Source: Lujinxingia vulgaris
Lineage (GTDB): Bacteria > Myxococcota_A > Bradymonadia > Bradymonadales > Bradymonadaceae
Assembly (NCBI RefSeq): GCF_007997005.1
Contig: NZ_VOSL01000025.1
Span: forward strand, 8,001 to 72,000
DNA: 64,000 nucleotides
Direction of reading: 5' to 3'
This document shows positions 1-9,476 of this stretch, in pieces (position 1 is the stretch's first letter; every line of letters starts with the position of its first letter). The translations under genes and the position numbers were made by a program. The notes under the pieces were generated by a model. The model saw only the letters and a program-made list of their open reading frames with translations. It did no database searches and was not told where the DNA came from.

Positions 1-223
<223 letters not shown>

Positions 224-496
224 CCGCTCCTGGTTCAGAGCTACGGGATCTTTGCCATCACGTACGGCATGGCCCGGGTGCTCAGACTTCCCTTCAACGT
301 GGCGGCACCCGCCGCGATGATCGGCACCTCCAACTTCTTCGAGCTCGCCGTCGCCGTGGCGATCAGCATCTTCGGGCTCTCCTCGGTCGCGGCGCTAGCC
401 ACGGTGGTGGGGGTGCTCATCGAGGTCCCGGTCATGCTCTCACTCGTCGCGTTTGCCAACCGCACCCGGGCGTGGTTCCCGGCCACCGCCTCCGCG
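224..496 (+). pseudogene. ACR3-type arsenite efflux pump, C-terminal fragment
   Basis: The frame aligns almost residue for residue with the last ~90 residues of the intact ACR3 at 1837-2856, from the word [11 protein letters not shown] to FPATASA. Everything upstream (about 250 residues and the Cys-bearing helix) is missing at the junction near 224. The stop codon present in the intact copy (TGA) is replaced by TAT here, with equal spacing to the arsC ATG, so the frame runs on into arsC in another reading frame as far as 745. It cannot make a working transporter. Confidence 0.85.
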
Positions 497-509
497 TATA
501 GGTCGCCTT

Positions 510-962
510 ATGTCTGGACTACCCTTCAAGAGCATTCTCTTTCTCTGCGTGGCCAACTCCGCGCGCTCCCAGATGGCCGAGGGGCTGGCGCGCCAGATCT
601 TTGGCGACGACCTGCGCGTGCAGTCGGCCGGCTCGGAGCCCTCCCGGGTCAACCCCTTTGCTGTGAAGGCGATGGCGGAGCTCGGCATCGATCTTGGAAG
701 CCATGCTTCAAAGTCGGTGGACGCCATCGATCCGGAGAGCGTTGACCTTGTGATCACGCTCTGCGCCGAGGAGGTCTGCCCGGTATTTCACAGCAACTCG
801 CAGCGGTTGCACTGGCCGCTTCAGGACCCGGACCGCAAAGACGAAGATCTGAGCGACGAGGAGAGGTTGCAGCACTTCCGCGTCGCCCGAGAGCAGATTC
901 GGGAGCGTCTTGAGGTGTTGGCGGCGTTGTGCGACGCGGTGCCCGGGACCAATCTTCGCTAG
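510..962 (+). CDS. arsC: thioredoxin-type arsenate reductase (LMW-phosphatase fold)
   Basis: This 150-residue protein should reduce arsenate to arsenite in the cytoplasm. It opens with the phosphatase loop CVANSAR (Cys13 to Arg19, CX5R). Cys85 and Cys90 in ITLCAEEVC match the relay cysteines of the three-cysteine ArsC family, although the spacing is shorter than the seven residues known from S. aureus ArsC. HWPLQDP follows, as in the family. The ATG at 510 was chosen because it matches the second arsC (2867), where the same 13-nt gap separates it from ACR3. Unlike that copy it has no C-terminal VOC domain. With its ACR3 partner truncated, its promoter is unclear. Confidence 0.88.
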   Translation: MSGLPFKSILFLCVANSARSQMAEGLARQIFGDDLRVQSAGSEPSRVNPFAVKAMAELGIDLGSHASKSVDAIDPESVDLVITLCAEEVCPVFHSNSQRLHWPLQDPDRKDEDLSDEERLQHFRVAREQIRERLEVLAALCDAVPGTNLR

Positions 963-1340
963 ACCTACGATCGAGTTCGCGCCTCGGAGGTGGTGACGCC
1001 GCCGATGAACCTATCAAGGAGGAGTGCTCTGGAGGGGCTAGGCTGGCATGTCACGCGAGCGCTGCGGTGAAGATGATGACCTAAGGAAGGTACCAACGGA
1101 GGCCGTGTGAGCTTATGGAACGCGCTTCATGGAGTTCAGTGGCGGTGTCTTGCTGAACGCAACGAAGAGATTCCGCGTGGCGCTGCACTCCCTCCCCACA
1201 TTCCCCCGAGTTGTCTCGACGTATTCGGCAGTCGTGCAATCGTATCACTCATTCACGGAACGTCTTCAATAGTGTGTGCGTTGACGAGTAGAGATCTATC
1301 GTTTAATTGCGATAAGGTCTAGTTCTTCAGAGAGCCCTCT
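963..1340 (+). other. intergenic region between arsC and arsR
   Basis: These 378 bp hold no convincing gene. A 71-codon frame at 1107-1322 has no family resemblance and unfavourable composition. The DNA becomes AT-richer towards the right and carries the arsR control site at 1281-1314. Confidence 0.6.
1281..1314 (+). promoter_or_regulatory. arsR promoter with candidate ArsR operator
   Basis: A -35-like TTGACG lies at 1281-1286. A perfect inverted repeat TATCG/CGATA (1297-1301 and 1310-1314, 8-bp AT-rich spacer) sits where the -10 region would be. The same ATCG-N8-CGAT geometry recurs before ACR3 at 1734-1749, which supports a shared regulator, presumably the ArsR encoded 27 bp downstream. 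Confidence 0.6.
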
Positions 1341-1679
1341 ATGACACGATACGCCTCAGAATGCTGCCCACCCTCCCAAACCTCCAGCGAGCCTCTGCGC
1401 GATGAAGATGCCGCAAACGCGCAGCTCGCTCGCCTGGCCAAAGCGCTGGGGCATCCGGCTCGGGTGGCGATCATCCGTCTGCTCTTACGGCGCGACGCGT
1501 GCATTTGCGGCGAGATTGTCGAGGAGCTTCCGCTGGCCCAGTCGACGGTGTCGCAGCATCTGAAGCAGCTTAAAGAAGCCGGGCTTATCCGCGGCGAAGT
1601 GGACGGGCCGCGAGTCTGTTATTGCGTCGATGAAGGAGCGATTGCGTTGCTCCGGGCATTGATTGAGGGGTTGGGCTGA
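1341..1679 (+). CDS. arsR: ArsR/SmtB-family arsenic-responsive repressor
   Basis: A 112-residue winged-helix repressor expected to leave DNA when As(III) or Sb(III) binds. The wHTH spans about residues 25-100 with recognition helix [17 protein letters not shown]. The thiol-rich CxC in [12 protein letters not shown] stands where the ELCVCDL metal motif of ArsR proteins lies; a CC pair near the N-terminus and a CYC near residue 95 may add ligands. The candidate operator just upstream implies autoregulation. It is divided from ACR3 by about 157 bp holding a second operator, so the pump genes seem to have their own controlled promoter. Confidence 0.9.
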   Translation: MTRYASECCPPSQTSSEPLRDEDAANAQLARLAKALGHPARVAIIRLLLRRDACICGEIVEELPLAQSTVSQHLKQLKEAGLIRGEVDGPRVCYCVDEGAIALLRALIEGLG

Positions 1680-1733
1680 GCTGCAAGGGATACCGGGTTC
1701 GGTGCCAGATCGTCATAAAGCTACGGATCGAAA

Positions 1734-1749
1734 ATCGTAATTCGACGAT
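1734..1749 (+). promoter_or_regulatory. second candidate ArsR operator, upstream of ACR3
   Basis: ATCG (1734-1737) and CGAT (1746-1749) form an inverted repeat with an 8-bp spacer, the same geometry as the site before arsR. It lies about 90 bp before the ACR3 start. No consensus promoter is obvious beside it. Confidence 0.5.
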
Positions 1750-1836
1750 GGGCGATGGTGTCGGTGAGGAAACATCCACGGTTGCATTGACGCGGTGGTA
1801 ACGACCGCTCACGGTCTACAAACTACGCAGGACATC

Positions 1837-2856
<1,020 letters not shown>

Positions 2857-2866
2857 GAGCTTTTCA

Positions 2867-3736
2867 ATGAGTGGACTTCACTTCGATAGCGTTCTCTTTC
2901 TCTGCGTCGCTAACTCCGCGCGCTCGCAAATGGCCGAGGGGCTGGCCCGCGGGATCTTTGGCGACGCGGTGCGCGTACAATCGGCGGGCTCCGCGCCATC
3001 CAGCGTGAACCCCTTTGCCGTCAAAGCGATGGCCGAGCTGGAGATTGATCTTACTGACCACAGCTCCAAGTCGGTGGACACCATCGACCCTCAGAGCGTG
3101 GATCTTGTGATCACGCTCTGCGCCGAGGAGGTCTGCCCGGTCTTTCTGTCAAATGCCGCGCGGATGCACTGGCCGCTTCAGGATCCTGACCGCAAGAACG
3201 AAGATCTGAGCGACGACGAGCGTTTGTCGCATTTCCGCACCGCCCGCGATCAGATTCGGAGGCGTCTCGAAGTTCTGGCAGCGTTGCGGGAGGTGGGGGA
3301 GGGGCTTGAGCCGCAGGAGTTTCACGCCAGTATCCGGGTTCCGGATCTCGCTGCAGGTGCGCGCTTTTACGCGTGGCTTCTGGGGGTGACACCAAAGGCC
3401 TGGACGCATCGCTACGTGACCTTTGTGAGTGAGGCCCTGCGCACGAACTTTGTGTTGCTCGTCTCCGATGGAAAAGAGCTTCATCAGGATACGCTTTACC
3501 ATCTGGGCGTGGATGTGGGCTCTCGGCAGGCGGTCATCGACGCTCACCATCGCGCGCGCAACGCGGGTTGGACGATTCATAAACCTGCGCGAACCACCTG
3601 GCGCGGCACGCCCTTGCATGAGCTCTGGCTCAAAGATCCAGGGGGCAATCTCATTGAGATTTACGCGCGGCTCACCGATGCGGAGCTCGGGGAGATGCCG
3701 GCGGATCAAGAACCTCTCGTACTTGCGGAGGCGTGA
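2867..3736 (+). CDS. arsC: arsenate reductase fused to a VOC (glyoxalase/ArsI-like) domain
   Basis: Residues 1-140 are a three-cysteine arsenate reductase (Cys13 and Arg19 in CVANSAR; Cys85, Cys90) close to the one at 510. Residues 150-270 form a vicinal-oxygen-chelate domain resembling the ArsI/CadI proteins of ars and cad loci: [22 protein letters not shown] and LIEIYARL supply the likely metal ligands His153, His212 and Glu264. The vicinal Cys pair that binds trivalent arsenic in ArsI C-As lyases is missing: the loop reads [18 protein letters not shown]. So C-As lyase activity is doubtful, and the domain may bind metal or be structural. The stop overlaps the arsH ATG (TGATG). Confidence 0.88.
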   Translation: MSGLHFDSVLFLCVANSARSQMAEGLARGIFGDAVRVQSAGSAPSSVNPFAVKAMAELEIDLTDHSSKSVDTIDPQSVDLVITLCAEEVCPVFLSNAARMHWPLQDPDRKNEDLSDDERLSHFRTARDQIRRRLEVLAALREVGEGLEPQEFHASIRVPDLAAGARFYAWLLGVTPKAWTHRYVTFVSEALRTNFVLLVSDGKELHQDTLYHLGVDVGSRQAVIDAHHRARNAGWTIHKPARTTWRGTPLHELWLKDPGGNLIEIYARLTDAELGEMPADQEPLVLAEA

Positions 3737-4455
3737 TGAGTTATCGTGATGGCAACCCGCCACCCCTGGCCACACCGGAGCTTTCGGAGCAGTCGATTCG
3801 CACCGATCCTCCCAAAATCCTGATGCTCTACGGGTCGCTGCGCGAGCGTTCCTACAGCCGTCTTCTGGCTGAAGAAGCCGGTCGAATCCTCACCGATCTT
3901 GGCTGTGAGGTGCGCTTCTTTGACCCGAGAGGTCTTCCCGTGAAAGCGCCCGGGTTCGAGGAGCACCCCAAAGTGCAGGAGCTTCGCGAGCTTTCGATGT
4001 GGTCGGAGGGGCAGGTGTGGTCGTGCCCGGAGATGCACGGTACGATCACCGGTGTGTTCAAAAATCAAATCGACTGGATCCCGCTCTCCATCGGTGCGGT
4101 GCGACCGACCCAGGGGCGCACGCTGGCGGTGATGCAGGTTAGCGGTGGCTCGCAGTCCTTTAATGTGGTGAACACGCTTCGCGTGCTGGGCCGCTGGATG
4201 CGGATGCTGACCATTCCCAACCAGTCTTCGGTGCCCAAGGCCTATCAGGAGTTTCATGAGGACGGGCGCATGAAAGATTCCGCATATCGCGATCGCGTCG
4301 TCGACGTGATGGAGGAACTCTACAAGTTCACGCTCCTGACGCGTGACCGCCGTGACTTTCTGGTGGACCGCTACAGCGAGCGACGCGAAGCGGCGGCGAA
4401 AGAGGCGCTTGAGGCTGAGAGTCCGAAACATCGGATTGGGAAAGATGGCCTCTGA
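3736..4455 (+). CDS. arsH: ArsH NADPH-dependent flavin (organoarsenical) oxidoreductase
   Basis: A 239-residue FMN flavodoxin-fold protein. [17 protein letters not shown] is the ArsH phosphate-binding signature; [21 protein letters not shown] and [14 protein letters not shown] are further family blocks. ArsH oxidises trivalent methylated arsenicals or reduces quinones/azo dyes, which fits with the arsM gene at 56.5 kb in this genome. It overlaps the arsC-VOC stop, so it is translationally coupled. The end of the gene (4444-4462) forms a 9-bp perfect inverted repeat without a T run, possibly a transcript end between convergent genes. Confidence 0.93.
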   Translation: MSYRDGNPPPLATPELSEQSIRTDPPKILMLYGSLRERSYSRLLAEEAGRILTDLGCEVRFFDPRGLPVKAPGFEEHPKVQELRELSMWSEGQVWSCPEMHGTITGVFKNQIDWIPLSIGAVRPTQGRTLAVMQVSGGSQSFNVVNTLRVLGRWMRMLTIPNQSSVPKAYQEFHEDGRMKDSAYRDRVVDVMEELYKFTLLTRDRRDFLVDRYSERREAAAKEALEAESPKHRIGKDGL

Positions 4456-4549
4456 GGCCATCGCCTTCCGAGGAGAGCTTATCAGGGTGGACCGTTGAGA
4501 GTGGAAGGCAAGGGCGCGAGCATGCGCCCCCGTAGTTTCGCTTAACCTC

Positions 4550-6430
4550 TCAAGGAGGCGTGCTCTGCAGGTAGCCGTTGTCACCCCAGCAGGTCACCTC
4601 TCCGGCGTTGTTGATCGCACAGGAGTGACGGTGCCCGACGCTGATCTGGGCAAAGGTTGCGGGGGCTGCGGGAGTGTCGGTGATCTGGTCATCATCATCG
4701 CGGCCCCAGCAGGTCACGGTGCCCGTGTCGTGGAGCGCACAGGTGTGGAACGTCCCCGCGCTGACCTGCACCACTGCGGCAAGCGGAGAGGGGACGTCGG
4801 ACTCGCCATAGCCATTGTACCCCCAGCAACTTACCGCCCCCTGTGCGTCGACGGCGCAGGTATGGAAATCTCCGGCGTAAAGTTGCACAACGTCGCTAAG
4901 GCTGCTCGGTACCGCCAGCTGGCCTTCGTCGTTATCTCCCCAGCAGGCGACGGTGCCATCCCTTTTGAGCGCGCAGGTATGGCGGGTACCTGCGCTGACG
5001 TGCTTCACCGCCGAGAGAGAAGCGGGCACGGTGCTCTGGTCGTAGTTGTCGCGACCCCAGCACGTCACCAGGCCATCTTCATCGAGCGCACAGCTGTGGT
5101 CTCTGCCGGCGCTGACCTGCACGACCTCGTCAAGAGCTGCGGGCACATCGCATTGGCCATAGTTGTTCATTCCCCAACAGCTCACCTGACCATCTGTGTT
5201 GAGCGCGCACGTCGAGTTGTACCCGGAGTTCACCCGGGTCACCGTACCGAGGGAGCCGGGCACGGTAGTTTGACCGTAGTCATTGTTGGCGTTGGGTTGC
5301 CCCCAGCAGATCACCTGGTGGTTGTCGTTGACCATACAGGTGTGGGACGCCCCGGCGCTCACGTGCGGGCGAAAGGTTGAGGTGCACTCGCGGTCGCTCG
5401 TCGGGGTCGGCGGTGTGGACTCACTCTCGCCGGGCGAGCAGACCGTGAGAGGTGTGCATTCGCGGTCGCTGGTGGGAGTGGGGGCTGTCGACTGGTACTC
5501 GTCTGAGGTGCACACGGTGAGCGCCGTGCATTCACGGTCGCTGGTCGGCGTCGGCGGCGTTGATTCAAATTCGTTGGAGGCGCAGACACTCAGGGCGGTG
5601 CACACGCGGTCATGTGTCGCATCACCCTCATCGTCGGCGTATTGGGTGGCGGTGCATGAGGTGCGCGCGACACACTCCGTGGCAGGGTTGGCGTCGTGAT
5701 CCCAGGTGTCAGCCCCGGCGCCGCAGTGCGTGATCGGGGCCTCGCCGCCGGCGCAGTATTGACCCGACGCGCAGGCGTCGCAGTCAGTGGATGAAGACGC
5801 AGATTGGACCGTTCCGGCGGGGCAGACGTCAGGCTCAAGGCACACCGTCTGGTTGGGACCCGAGGTCGACGTCCCCTCTTCGCAAGGCGCGCATTCGCGA
5901 TCGCTTGTGGGGCTGCCTGCCGAGACCACAAACTCGCCAGCCACGCACACCGTCCAATCCGTGCAGGTTGCTGCATTGGTCTCGGTGCTGAATGTGCCGC
6001 TCGAACACGCGGCGCACTCACGGTCGCTCGTGGCGTTGGCCGCAACGCTTATGTACTCGCCAGGAGCACAGTCGGTGATAGGGAGGCATTCGTCATTATC
6101 ACCTGCGTATTCCCCGGAATCGCATTCCGGGATGGGGAGGCACTCCGAGCCGTCATCGGCCAGGTATTCGTCGGGACCGCAGTCGAGCACATCCTCGTCG
6201 TCGACGTCGACGTCGCCACCGGCATCGGAAGTCGCGTCGTGCTCTGCGTCCAGGCCAGCATCTTCATTCTCGCAACCAGCACCGTCAGGGCAGGGGGGCG
6301 AGGTCTGTGGATCCTCGCCACAGCTCGCACCGAGGAGCGCGATCATAAGCAACGCCACCGCCATCCAGGAGCGCGTTGAGGTGGGTGACACGCATAGCGT
6401 GCGTCGACGGTTTTTAGGATATCGCGCCAT
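4550..6430 (-). CDS. Cys-rich, RCC1-repeat surface lipoprotein
   Basis: A 626-residue exported lipoprotein: basic N-terminus, hydrophobic stretch and lipobox LLGASC (Cys about 37), then an Asp/Glu-rich linker. Residues about 85-350 are Cys-rich modules of the TNFR/ephrin-receptor-like kind with recurring TSDREC; four units repeat with an exact 72-bp period (for example at 5391, 5463, 5535, 5607). Residues 360-626 are about seven RCC1-type blades of about 38 residues carrying HTCAL, CWG and QVSAG words. Many deltaproteobacteria have such proteins; the role (adhesion, predation, surface scaffold) is unknown. It is convergent with arsH. The start is uncertain, since no strong ribosome site precedes it. 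Confidence 0.88.
   Translation of the reverse strand: MARYPKNRRRTLCVSPTSTRSWMAVALLMIALLGASCGEDPQTSPPCPDGAGCENEDAGLDAEHDATSDAGGDVDVDDEDVLDCGPDEYLADDGSECLPIPECDSGEYAGDNDECLPITDCAPGEYISVAANATSDRECAACSSGTFSTETNAATCTDWTVCVAGEFVVSAGSPTSDRECAPCEEGTSTSGPNQTVCLEPDVCPAGTVQSASSSTDCDACASGQYCAGGEAPITHCGAGADTWDHDANPATECVARTSCTATQYADDEGDATHDRVCTALSVCASNEFESTPPTPTSDRECTALTVCTSDEYQSTAPTPTSDRECTPLTVCSPGESESTPPTPTSDRECTSTFRPHVSAGASHTCMVNDNHQVICWGQPNANNDYGQTTVPGSLGTVTRVNSGYNSTCALNTDGQVSCWGMNNYGQCDVPAALDEVVQVSAGRDHSCALDEDGLVTCWGRDNYDQSTVPASLSAVKHVSAGTRHTCALKRDGTVACWGDNDEGQLAVPSSLSDVVQLYAGDFHTCAVDAQGAVSCWGYNGYGESDVPSPLAAVVQVSAGTFHTCALHDTGTVTCWGRDDDDQITDTPAAPATFAQISVGHRHSCAINNAGEVTCWGDNGYLQSTPP
5391..5680 (-). repeat. 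72-bp in-frame tandem repeats in the Cys-rich lipoprotein
   Basis: The word cggtcgct or a close variant recurs at 5391, 5463, 5535 and 5607, a period of exactly 72 bp (24 codons). Each unit encodes a TSDREC-type Cys module. The near identity of the middle units points to recent unequal crossing-over. Confidence 0.75.
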
Positions 6431-6587
6431 GAAAGGAGGCCTGTTTCAAAAGTGTATTTGATTCGCGGCTTAGGGGGGCGCAGCACGACGCCAATCGTTT
6501 TTAGATTTAGAACATAAACCAGGCGTCGTCATGGTGCGGAGCAATCTGGAGTGCGATGCCAACGTACTCAAGCGACAAGCGTATGTC

Positions 6588-6758
6588 ACGCTACGCGCTT
6601 CGGCTGAGGTGGGGAGAAGGTTGCGTAGCGCGTGGCGCATTGGAGCCATCGGACTGGCGAACTCGGATGTGACGCTACGCGCTTCGGCTGAGGTGGGGAG
6701 AAGGTTGCGTAGCGCGTGGCGCATTGGAGCCATCGGACTGGCGAACTCGGATGTGACG
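6588..6758. repeat. two exact 84-bp tandem repeats with internal dyad
   Basis: Copies at 6588-6671 and 6672-6755 appear identical, and the match extends three bases further. Within each unit CGCTACGC and GCGTAGCG are inverted about 30 bp apart, so each can fold into a long hairpin. This looks like a REP-like intergenic element rather than coding sequence. Confidence 0.85.
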
Positions 6759-6913
6759 TTGTGGGACGGCCATTCCTTCCCGAGTTCACGAGCAAGCGGC
6801 AAGAGATTCGATTACCTTGCGCGGGCAGCTTGCGGGGTACCTTCGTGCCGGATGAGTGTGGGTAGGGGGACGCCGACTTCGTTGAGATGGGGAACATGTT
6901 GGTGTGAAGCGGG

Positions 6914-6942
6914 TTGACTTGTTATGACGACCGGTCTACTTT
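6914..6942 (+). promoter_or_regulatory. tetR promoter with GACCGGTC operator in the spacer
   Basis: TTGACT (6914-6919), a 17-bp spacer and TACTTT (6937-6942) make a near-consensus promoter. The palindrome GACCGGTC (6929-6936) fills the spacer up to the -10. GACCGGTCTAC recurs at the start of the SDR gene (7643-7653). The promoter lies downstream of the ATG at 6924, so translation of tetR should start at 6984. Confidence 0.65.
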
Positions 6943-6983
6943 TTGCCCGGTCAGCTCGAACGGACGCACTTGTTGAGGCGAAG

Positions 6984-7553
6984 ATGAGCAAAGGCGACGA
7001 CACACGCGAGAAGATGATCGAGACGGCGACACGTCTTTTCCAGGCGCAGGGGTACGCCGCAACGGGGTTGAAGCAGATTCTCAGTGAGAGCGGCACACCG
7101 CGTGGCTCGATGTATTTTCATTTTCCCGACGGCAAAGAAGAGCTCGCCGAGGAGGTTGTGACCCGCCATGGCGAGGACTTCGGGATGATGTTGGAGGAGG
7201 TGCTCGATGGCGCCGGCGATGTGGTCGAGGCGGCGCAGCAGATGGTGGATGTGCTCGCCAGCCAGTGCGAGGCCACCGGCTGCCAGACCGGCTGTCCGGT
7301 GGGGGCGATCGCGTTTGAGATGGCCAACACCTCGGAGCGGCTGCGAGAGGCCGCGCGTGCGGTCTTTGAGCGCTGGAGCGGCATCCTGGCCAGGCGCCTG
7401 AGCGCGGAGGGCATGCCCGAGGACGACGCGCGCCAGCGCGCTCGCGCCGTGATCTGCGCGATCGAGGGAGGGCTTGTTCTTAGTCGGGCGTATGGCGACG
7501 CCAGCATTCTTTGTGATCTTCGGACGAGGCTTCCCGCGCTGCTTTCCGACTGA
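6984..7553 (+). CDS. TetR-family repressor (YxaF/LmrA-like C-terminal domain)
   Basis: A 189-residue repressor. The HTH occupies about residues 8-55 (TREKMIETATRLFQAQGYAA, then GSMYFHFPDGKEELAEEV); the C-terminal half has the GCPVGAIAFEMA block common in YxaF/LmrA-type TetR proteins. The start at 6984 (MSKGDD) was chosen because the promoter at 6914-6942 excludes the upstream ATG at 6924. It probably represses itself and the SDR gene that follows, since both carry GACCGGTCTAC. Its ligand is unknown; a GC hairpin with a T run follows at 7602. Confidence 0.88.
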   Translation: MSKGDDTREKMIETATRLFQAQGYAATGLKQILSESGTPRGSMYFHFPDGKEELAEEVVTRHGEDFGMMLEEVLDGAGDVVEAAQQMVDVLASQCEATGCQTGCPVGAIAFEMANTSERLREAARAVFERWSGILARRLSAEGMPEDDARQRARAVICAIEGGLVLSRAYGDASILCDLRTRLPALLSD

Positions 7554-7601
7554 TCTTCACGGCAGATACCCGATGCGCGTGGACTCACGCGTTTCACCAA
7601 C

Positions 7602-7625
7602 GGGCCCGCTTCAGGGCCCCTTTTT
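7602..7625 (+). terminator. candidate rho-independent terminator after tetR
   Basis: GGGCCC (7602-7607), loop GCTTCA, GGGCCC (7614-7619), then C and five T. It lies just before the ribosome-binding site (AGGAG) of the SDR gene, so it either ends tetR or attenuates read-through. Confidence 0.6.
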
Positions 7626-7637
7626 AGGAGTGTAAAT

Positions 7638-8738
7638 ATGATGACCGGTCTACATTTTAGTGTCGCTCTCGTCACGGGTGCCACCGGCTTTATTGGCCGC
7701 TGGCTGATGCTGGAGCTGACCTCCAACGGAGTGGAGGTGTGTGCGCTGATTCGAAACCCCGAAGATCGTTTGCCGAAGCTGCGGGCGTGGGTCGACGCGC
7801 GTGGCGGCGATGGCAGCAAGCTGCATGCGACCCCCTTCGACTTAAGCCACCCCGACCTCGGGCTCAATGAGTCGGGGCGAGCGTGGCTGATGCGCGCGGA
7901 GGCGGTCTACCATCTGGCGGCACGGTTTGATTTTGGAATGCCGCTGGAGGTCACGCGTCGCGACAATGTGGATGCATCGGTGCGCCTGGTGGAGCTCCTT
8001 GCGTCGAGTGAGCGCCTTCAGCGTCTGGTCCACCTCAGCGGCTACCGCACCGAAGGCCGGGAGGCGCGCGAGTTGGATGTGCATGATGCCCGGGCGCTGG
8101 CGCGCTTCTACCGGGCGCATGGTCCTTATGAGGGCTCCAAGGTCGAGGCGCATTACCGCGTCGCCGAGGCTGCTGCGGCTTTTGATGTGCCGCTGACCCG
8201 CATCAGCCCTGCCGTAGTGATCGGTGATAGTCGCAGCGGTGAGACCACGCAGTATCTCGGTCTGGCGGAGACGTTGCAGCGCCTGCACGCCGGAAAACTC
8301 CCGGCGCTTCCGGGAAATCGTCACACCTGGCTCCCGGTCATCCCCGTCGACACCCTGGGGGCGTTGCTGGCCAGGGTGCCCGACGACGCCGGTTCGCTCG
8401 GAGGGCATGTGGTGGTTCTCGACGAGCACACCCCGAACTTGCGCGAGCTTGTTGCCCTTGCCGCTCGCCAGATGGGGGCCACCGCCCCGCGTTTTTCGGT
8501 GCCGGTCGGCATCTTGCGTTGTCTGCCGATGGCGCTCTCGGGCGTTCACCCGGAGGCGCTCACGTTCATCAGCGACGATCGTTATGACGCGGCGCCCGTC
8601 GCCGAACTTGCTGCCCGCGTTGGCATCACGCTGCCGGATGTCGAGACGAGTCTTACGCGCTGGATCGACTATCTGGTCACGACAGACTTCGGGCAACGCG
8701 AGCCTGATGGGGGCGCGACGACACAGGGTGCGGCGTAA
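7638..8738 (+). CDS. extended SDR, NAD(P)-dependent epimerase/reductase-like
   Basis: A 366-residue Rossmann-fold protein. The N-terminal dinucleotide motif is VTGATGFIG; the active-site pair is YEGSK (YxxxK) near residue 175, and AVYHLAARFDF is typical of extended SDRs of the epimerase or thioester-reductase type. AGGAG seven bases before the ATG supports the start. The first codons contain GACCGGTCTAC, the same word found in the tetR promoter, so TetR could block this gene at its 5' end. The substrate is not evident. Confidence 0.85.
   Translation: MMTGLHFSVALVTGATGFIGRWLMLELTSNGVEVCALIRNPEDRLPKLRAWVDARGGDGSKLHATPFDLSHPDLGLNESGRAWLMRAEAVYHLAARFDFGMPLEVTRRDNVDASVRLVELLASSERLQRLVHLSGYRTEGREARELDVHDARALARFYRAHGPYEGSKVEAHYRVAEAAAAFDVPLTRISPAVVIGDSRSGETTQYLGLAETLQRLHAGKLPALPGNRHTWLPVIPVDTLGALLARVPDDAGSLGGHVVVLDEHTPNLRELVALAARQMGATAPRFSVPVGILRCLPMALSGVHPEALTFISDDRYDAAPVAELAARVGITLPDVETSLTRWIDYLVTTDFGQREPDGGATTQGAA
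7643..7653 (+). promoter_or_regulatory. GACCGGTCTAC, candidate TetR operator at the SDR start
   Basis: It is identical over 11 bp to the word in the tetR promoter spacer (6929-6939) and is followed in both places by a T-rich tract. Here it falls within codons 2-6. No good -35/-10 pair frames it. Confidence 0.45.
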
Positions 8739-8951
8739 ACGACCGAAACCCGATGCGAGGTTAGGGCGGAGACGTTAAGCTACCGCCAGCACACAGGAGC
8801 GTGCCAGGCTCCGACGAAGCCCGGGTGGCTCAGGCCACGACCTCGCGGCCCGGGGGGAGGGCACCGCAAGTGTTGTCGGCCGGCTATCTTTCGTAGGATG
8901 CGTCTCGAGACGCTACTTCTCGCGCGATGAATGGCGCTCAGGTTGGTCGTG

Positions 8952-9299
8952 ATGGTCGAGTATCTCCCCCTTGTTCAGTCGATGGTGCATTATAGCCTGC
9001 ATCTACTCGCGCCCGGGCTTATCGCCTGGATCGTCTTTCGGAAGCAGTGGAAGAAGGCGTGGCTGATCATGCTGGCGACGATGCTCGTCGACCTCGACCA
9101 CCTCTTCGCGTGGCCCGATGTGTTTGTGCCCGATCGGTGTGGGATCGGATTTCATCCGCTGCATTCGTATCCGGCGATCGCCGTGTATGCGGTGGGATGC
9201 TTCTTTCGCCCGCTGCGCATCGTCGCGGTCGGACTCCTCTTCCACATGGTCACGGATTTTCAAGATTGCGTGTGGATGCGGTGTCTGAGTTCGATGTGA
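8952..9299 (+). CDS. DUF6122-family membrane protein
   Basis: A 115-residue protein with three or four hydrophobic segments and the family's His-rich blocks: MVHYSLHLLAPG, MLVDLDHLFA, RCGIGFHPLHS and LLFHMVTD. The pattern resembles metal-dependent membrane hydrolases, but no function is established. The start at 8952 is preferred to 8931 because similarity to the broken copy at 13519 begins exactly at this GTG-ATG and AGGT lies eight bases upstream. The 210 bp before it hold nothing recognised. Confidence 0.8.
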   Translation: MVEYLPLVQSMVHYSLHLLAPGLIAWIVFRKQWKKAWLIMLATMLVDLDHLFAWPDVFVPDRCGIGFHPLHSYPAIAVYAVGCFFRPLRIVAVGLLFHMVTDFQDCVWMRCLSSM

Positions 9300-9476
9300 G
9301 GCCGGAGGGATCTGGATGAAAGGGGGGATCGCATGCACCGGAGGGCATGTACGTCACAGCCCGCACGTGAGCTGGCGTGGGTGTATGAGGCCAGCACCGA
9401 CGTTTGCTATCGTGTCATGGTGCGCCAAACACATCCGGCTGGCACGCCAGAAGAGTTCATCATGAGGAGAGCGTTT

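Larger units (their letters stand above)
6431..6983. other. long intergenic region with tandem repeat and tetR promoter
   Basis: About 550 bp without a credible gene. Open frames here exist on both strands only because the tandem repeat keeps them open. It contains the 84-bp repeat (6588-6758) and the tetR promoter/operator (6914-6942). Confidence 0.6.

Noticed and set aside
1107-1322. 71-codon open frame between arsC and arsR
   Set aside because: No family signature, biased composition, and it overlaps the arsR promoter and operator.
4625-6461. Plus-strand frames opposite the Cys-rich lipoprotein
   Set aside because: Mirror images of its repeats; the minus strand has the signal peptide and RCC1 blades.
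6470-6802. Minus-strand frame (110 codons) with repeated words across the tandem repeat
   Set aside because: It stays open only because the repeat unit is a multiple of three; no ribosome site and no similarity.
9333-9476. Upstream extension of the lipoprotein-FAD fusion
   Set aside because: The strong AGGAGA before 9477 and the signal peptide start there; upstream codons look non-coding.
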